Below the pieces are notes generated by a model. It saw only the letters and a list, made by a program, of their open reading frames with translations, was not told the origin of the DNA and searched no databases. A DNA stretch of 15,724 nt from an uncultured Methanobrevibacter sp. (GTDB taxonomy: Archaea; Methanobacteriota; Methanobacteria; Methanobacteriales; Methanobacteriaceae), in NCBI GenBank assembly GCA_900317865.1, contig ONIK01000039.1:1-15724 (forward strand). Reading direction: 5' to 3'. The position numbers and the translations under genes are program-made. Shown here in pieces: positions 13,661 to 15,724 of the stretch (its first letter is position 1; each line of letters begins with the position of its first letter).

Positions 13661-14131
13661 AACTAGTAAGTAGTATTCGCCGTCAGATTTATGGATATGT
13701 TTTAAAAGACCCTTATTTTCCAAAGATAAAATTATATGATACATCCTAAAATTAGTTAATTTCAAATCACCATAAAGCAAGTTACCTTCAAGAATATATT
13801 TGGAAACAAGGTTTTTTTCATTAACTAAAGTTTTAATTAAATCAAAAGATTCCTTCTCTTTAATATTCAACTCCAATTCTTCCAAATCCTTTTTGGAATT
13901 TACGGTATTAATTTCCTTATCTGAAACCAACAATTTAATATTAGAATCTTCAAACTTAATCAATTTTTTATTTGAAAGGGAATTTAAGACTTGAACTAAA
14001 TCGTATTCGTGAAACCCTCCTGAACATAACTCTTTTTTAAGAGCACTCATTGGAATAGTCCCATCATATTCCACATCAAATATTTTAATCTGATTGAAAA
14101 CAACTTCTTCTTTTCTGGTAATAGTAATCAT
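13655..14131 (-). CDS. Small hypothetical protein, probable two winged-helix-like domains
   Basis: I do not recognise the family of this 158-aa soluble protein. Two segments each look like a winged helix: residues 5-70 (EEVVFNQIKIFDVEYDGTIP ... VLNSLSNKKLIKFEDSNIKLL) and 95-158 (FDLIKTLVNEKNLVSKYIL ... IILSLENKGLLKHIHKSDGEYYLL). They are joined by a charged linker of Lys and Glu. The pattern of a final helix followed by GLL/KLI and a strand hairpin is typical of MarR- or PadR-like DNA-binding domains. No metal or ligand motif is visible. No strong ribosome site precedes the ATG. The TATA box of the gene lies within a palindrome, which would suit self-regulation. Confidence 0.65.
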   Translation of the reverse strand: MITITRKEEVVFNQIKIFDVEYDGTIPMSALKKELCSGGFHEYDLVQVLNSLSNKKLIKFEDSNIKLLVSDKEINTVNSKKDLEELELNIKEKESFDLIKTLVNEKNLVSKYILEGNLLYGDLKLTNFRMYHIILSLENKGLLKHIHKSDGEYYLLVE

Positions 14132-14170
14132 ATAATCAATTAAATTAGTTTATGTTTTATATTATGAATT

Positions 14171-14202
14171 TGATATTACTTAAATATATAAGTAATTTAT
14201 CA
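14171..14202 (-). promoter_or_regulatory. Palindrome enclosing the TATA box of the winged-helix-like gene
   Basis: ATTACTTA (14175-14182) and TAAGTAAT (14189-14196) are perfect inverted arms around AATATA. Outer arms TGATA/TATCA extend the symmetry to 14171-14202 with a 2-nt offset. On the minus strand the centre reads TTATATATTTAA, a TATA-like box about 50-55 nt before the ATG at 14131. A dimeric regulator bound here would block TBP. The symmetry could also be an A/T-rich terminator stem for the toxin gene, but it lies well past that stop and has no long T run. Confidence 0.5.
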
Positions 14203-14230
14203 TTTGATATTTAACAACATATAAATTTAT

Positions 14231-14504
14231 TTAAAATAGCCTATAATCATTACTACGAGGAATAATATCAATTATTTCAATTATTTTTTGTTTTTCTGAA
14301 ACAAAATAAACTATCCTATAATCTCCAACCCTCGCTCTGCGACATTTTGGGCATTTTTCACTTTTCATCTCATTAAAACTAGATTTATAAGGATTTTTGA
14401 TAATTTCAATGTATTTCTTTTCAATGCGGAAAATCAATTGTTTATCATTTTTATGTTTTCTTTTAATTTATTTGCTCTATCGTGCTCAAAATTCTATAAT
14501 TCAT
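14231..14504 (-). pseudogene. RelE-type mRNA-cleaving toxin, broken by two 1-nt losses
   Basis: The C-terminal part is a clear RelE/ParE-fold toxin: LIFRIEKKYIEIIKNPYKSS, then CPKCRRARVGDYRIVYFV and a final IIDIIPRSNDY. The expected N-terminus is present but in other frames: ATG 14504 gives MNYRI, a second frame gives FEHDRANKLKENIK, and the third continues DKQLIFRI. Adding one T at the T4 run (14491-14488, minus strand) and one A at the A5 run (14452-14448) yields one frame of 91 aa, the usual RelE size. The ATG overlaps the antitoxin end by 11 nt, as is normal for such pairs. As written, only a TTG-started 68-aa fragment (from 14437) is open, probably inactive. Either the toxin has been inactivated or the sequence has errors. 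Confidence 0.82.
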
Positions 14505-14754
14505 GTTTAATCTCTTTTTCAAGTTGTGTTACTCGTTTTTCAAGTTCTTCTAATGATATTTCATTAACACCTTCATAAATTCCATTTTCAATTCTTTCGA
14601 TTTCTTGATTATAATATTCTGCTTGTTCGTCTGTAAATTCTTCATTTTGTTCTATTAATCTTTTTATTACATCATTAAAAGTATCATTTTTTGATGCTAA
14701 TGAAGATAATGATTCATGGACCTCCTCTGATATTCTAATTGTTTTATTTAGCAT
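14494..14754 (-). CDS. Ribbon-helix-helix antitoxin of a RelB/RelE-type module
   Basis: This 86-aa protein begins with a ribbon-helix-helix pattern (MLNKTIRISEEVHESLSSLASKNDTF, then NDVIKRLIEQ). A long acidic, helical C-terminal tail (EEFTDEQAEYYNQEIERI ... LEKRVTQLEKEIKHEL) would wrap the toxin. Its stop lies inside the start of the relE-like gene. The ribosome site GGGGAGATGTGAT is strong and precedes ATG 14754. An inverted repeat next to the TATA box upstream suggests self-repression. The antitoxin frame is intact although the toxin is broken. Confidence 0.85.
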   Translation of the reverse strand: MLNKTIRISEEVHESLSSLASKNDTFNDVIKRLIEQNEEFTDEQAEYYNQEIERIENGIYEGVNEISLEELEKRVTQLEKEIKHEL

Positions 14755-14800
14755 TTATCACATCTCCCCTATTTTTTTCATTTTTAATTATTCTTATTAT

Positions 14801-14825
14801 TTAATTTATAGTATACACAGTATAC
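14801..14825 (-). promoter_or_regulatory. Promoter and operator of the toxin-antitoxin module
   Basis: GTATACACAGTATAC (14811-14825) is two GTATAC arms around a 3-nt centre. On the minus strand it is directly followed by TATAAATTAA (14810-14801), a good TATA box about 45-55 nt before the antitoxin ATG. A ribbon-helix-helix dimer pair on the arms would cover the TFB-recognition element, the usual logic of autoregulated modules. Confidence 0.65.
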
Positions 14826-14897
14826 AATATAAACATATCTATAACATCTTTTCTAATAAGAAATATTTAAATTTCATCTTTAAATGATGGTTGGGTT

Positions 14898-14931
14898 AAA
14901 AAAAATAAAATATTAGACAAGAAATTGGTCT
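14898..14931 (-). terminator. Short stem plus T8 after the secreted-protein gene
   Basis: On the minus strand AGAC (14931-14928) pairs with GTCT (14918-14915), extendable by two bp past a bulge, followed by ATTTTA and T8 (14905-14898). It starts 5 nt after the stop codon of the broken secreted-protein gene. The region 14826-14897 holds nothing else I can recognise. Confidence 0.45.
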
Positions 14932-14935
14932 TATC

Positions 14936-15292
14936 TTATTGTTCAATATTATTGGCACTTATATCATTCAATACGATAGAATCAGCTGAATTAGGTACAA
15001 ATTCCCATGTATCATATATTACACCAGCATTACTATATGTTTCTTCGAGTGCGAATACAAAATTATCGATCTTATTGTTTTGTGCAATATCTTTTGCAAT
15101 GTTGGTATTATCATTTTGTACATTATTTGACTGATTATTTGCCTCATCGCTTGGAGTATTTGGACTAACAGGGCTTGAAGAAATATCTGTTGCAGCATTG
15201 TTAGTTAAATCATTTCCTTGATAAAAAGCATAACATCCATCAACGAGGAAAATTAAACATATTGCAATAATTCATATTTTGAATTTTTCCAT
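14936..15292 (-). pseudogene. Small secreted protein with a TGA stop at codon 7
   Basis: From ATG 15292, preceded by a strong GGGGTGAAATT ribosome site, the frame reads MEKFKI-stop-IIAICLIFLVDGCYAF and then stays open for 111 codons to TAA at 14936. The N-terminus is a signal peptide: basic start, hydrophobic core, then VDGC, which could be a lipobox. After it comes a Ser/Asn/Asp/Pro-rich linker typical of archaeal surface proteins and a short C-terminal domain (IDNFVFALEETYSNAG ... YDTWEFVPNSADSI) of unknown function. A single substitution (for example from AGA or TGG) would explain the TGA. No ATG, GTG or TTG follows near enough to restart with the signal intact. The gene has its own TATA box. 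Confidence 0.72.
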
Positions 15293-15341
15293 AATTTCAC
15301 CCCCCCAAATAACTCAGCTTATAAATATTCATTACATTATT

Positions 15342-15354
15342 AGTATATATTTAT
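15342..15354 (-). promoter_or_regulatory. Candidate TATA box of the secreted-protein gene
   Basis: Minus-strand ATAAATATATACT lies about 50-60 nt before ATG 15292, at the right distance for a leader of about 30 nt. Together with the ribosome site it argues that the broken gene was expressed until recently. Confidence 0.45.
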
Positions 15355-15505
15355 TTTTAGCACTATTATAAACAAAATGCCATATAATTTATCATTATTG
15401 TTAGAAATACCTTTTTTTAGACAAAGTGTAAAACTTATTAAAAATTTTATTAATTTATCTATGCAAAATATTGTTAAATTAGCGAGATTTGAATAAAAGA
15501 AGAAC

Positions 15506-15724
15506 ATGTACATGGTAGATTACACGAATTTGAGGATTAAAAAATCTACACTTGAAAAATTGAATAAAATGAAAGGAGAAAGTGGAACTGTAGCTGATGT
15601 TATTGAAAAAATGCTAGCATCATACAAGGGTTGTACTATTGATGATATTCAAGAGATTGAACGAGATAGTGTCGCAATTAGGTTAGAATACACTGTTTTC
15701 GATGGAAACAAAAATTTCAGTATT
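15506..15724 (+). CDS. Ribbon-helix-helix-like protein, N-terminal part (cut by window end)
   Basis: The frame from ATG 15506 is open for 73 codons to the window edge. It begins MYMVDYTNLRIKKSTLEKL, a beta strand with alternating residues followed by a helix, then KGESGTVADVIEKMLASYKG, together a ribbon-helix-helix of the CopG/antitoxin type. The following part (IQEIERDSVAIRLEYTVFDGNKNFSI) starts a second, strand-rich domain. A second ATG at 15512 could be the start instead; only weak AGAAG precedes either. It is transcribed away from the broken secreted-protein gene. Its complete function needs the rest of the gene. Confidence 0.65.
   Translation, partial: MYMVDYTNLRIKKSTLEKLNKMKGESGTVADVIEKMLASYKGCTIDDIQEIERDSVAIRLEYTVFDGNKNFSI

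Noticed and set aside
14925..15134. 69-aa plus-strand frame
   Set aside because: It is antisense to the broken secreted-protein gene, which has a signal peptide, ribosome site and promoter on the other strand.
15377..15496. 39-codon plus-strand frame MPYNLSLLLEIPFF... just before the ribbon-helix-helix gene
   Set aside because: No ribosome site, no recognisable motif, and frames of this length arise by chance in such A/T-rich DNA; it could be a remnant or small protein but cannot be supported.
1..15724. CRISPR array, insertion sequence, tRNA gene or att site
   Set aside because: I found no regularly spaced repeats, transposase, cloverleaf or flanking direct repeats; the only tandem repeats are the coding 48-bp units.

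Overview
The window comes from a very AT-rich archaeon of the order Methanobacteriales. The evidence is a set of archaeal informational genes (PAN proteasomal ATPase, MBF1, Trm-G10-type tRNA methyltransferase, an archaeal C/D box guide RNA), pseudomurein-type Mur ligase and MraY-like enzymes, a NikR plus nickel-hydrogenase maturation protease pair, and the 5' end of a 16S rRNA gene that reads ATTCTGTTTGATCCTGGC. The 16S start and the base composition lean toward Methanosphaera or a close relative rather than Methanobrevibacter, but the genus is an inference. Nearly all genes lie on the minus strand.

Left part (1-2822): the first 28 nt of a 16S gene run leftward out of the window, preceded by a less AT-rich transcribed leader and an extremely AT-rich promoter/terminator stretch. 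Then, reading on the minus strand, come a PH-domain membrane protein with an Asn/Gln/Tyr-rich repeat tail, the Trm-G10-like methyltransferase, and, between pan and the PH gene, a textbook C/D box sRNA (2761-2822) with both guides and a closed terminal stem.

Middle (2837-6302): pan (proteasome gate-keeper ATPase) is divergent from mbf1. Then come a bacterial-type asnA broken by one frameshift and a small methanogen-type protein of unknown function.

Cell-envelope block (6342-11785): a secreted/membrane protein with a zinc-ribbon-like motif, a single-pass protein with a POTRA/FtsQ-like start to its outer domain, a Mur ligase, an MraY-like glycosyl-phosphotransferase with an extra soluble insertion, and an ATP-grasp enzyme. 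The last three are the expected kit for pseudomurein precursor synthesis; the first two are uncharacterised candidates for the same process. The ATP-grasp start overlaps the end of hycI by ATGA, so the envelope genes are joined to a nickel block (hycI, a PRMT-like methyltransferase, nikR).

Right end (13655-15724): a winged-helix-like small protein whose TATA box sits inside a palindrome, a RelB/RelE-type module with an intact antitoxin but a toxin gene broken by two 1-nt losses, a small secreted protein gene with a nonsense codon in its signal peptide, and the start of a rightward ribbon-helix-helix protein cut by the window edge. This end looks like accessory DNA. Four genes in the window carry small lesions (asnA, relE, the secreted protein, and the start codon of hycI). 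Whether this is real decay, unusual decoding, or sequence error cannot be decided from the sequence alone.
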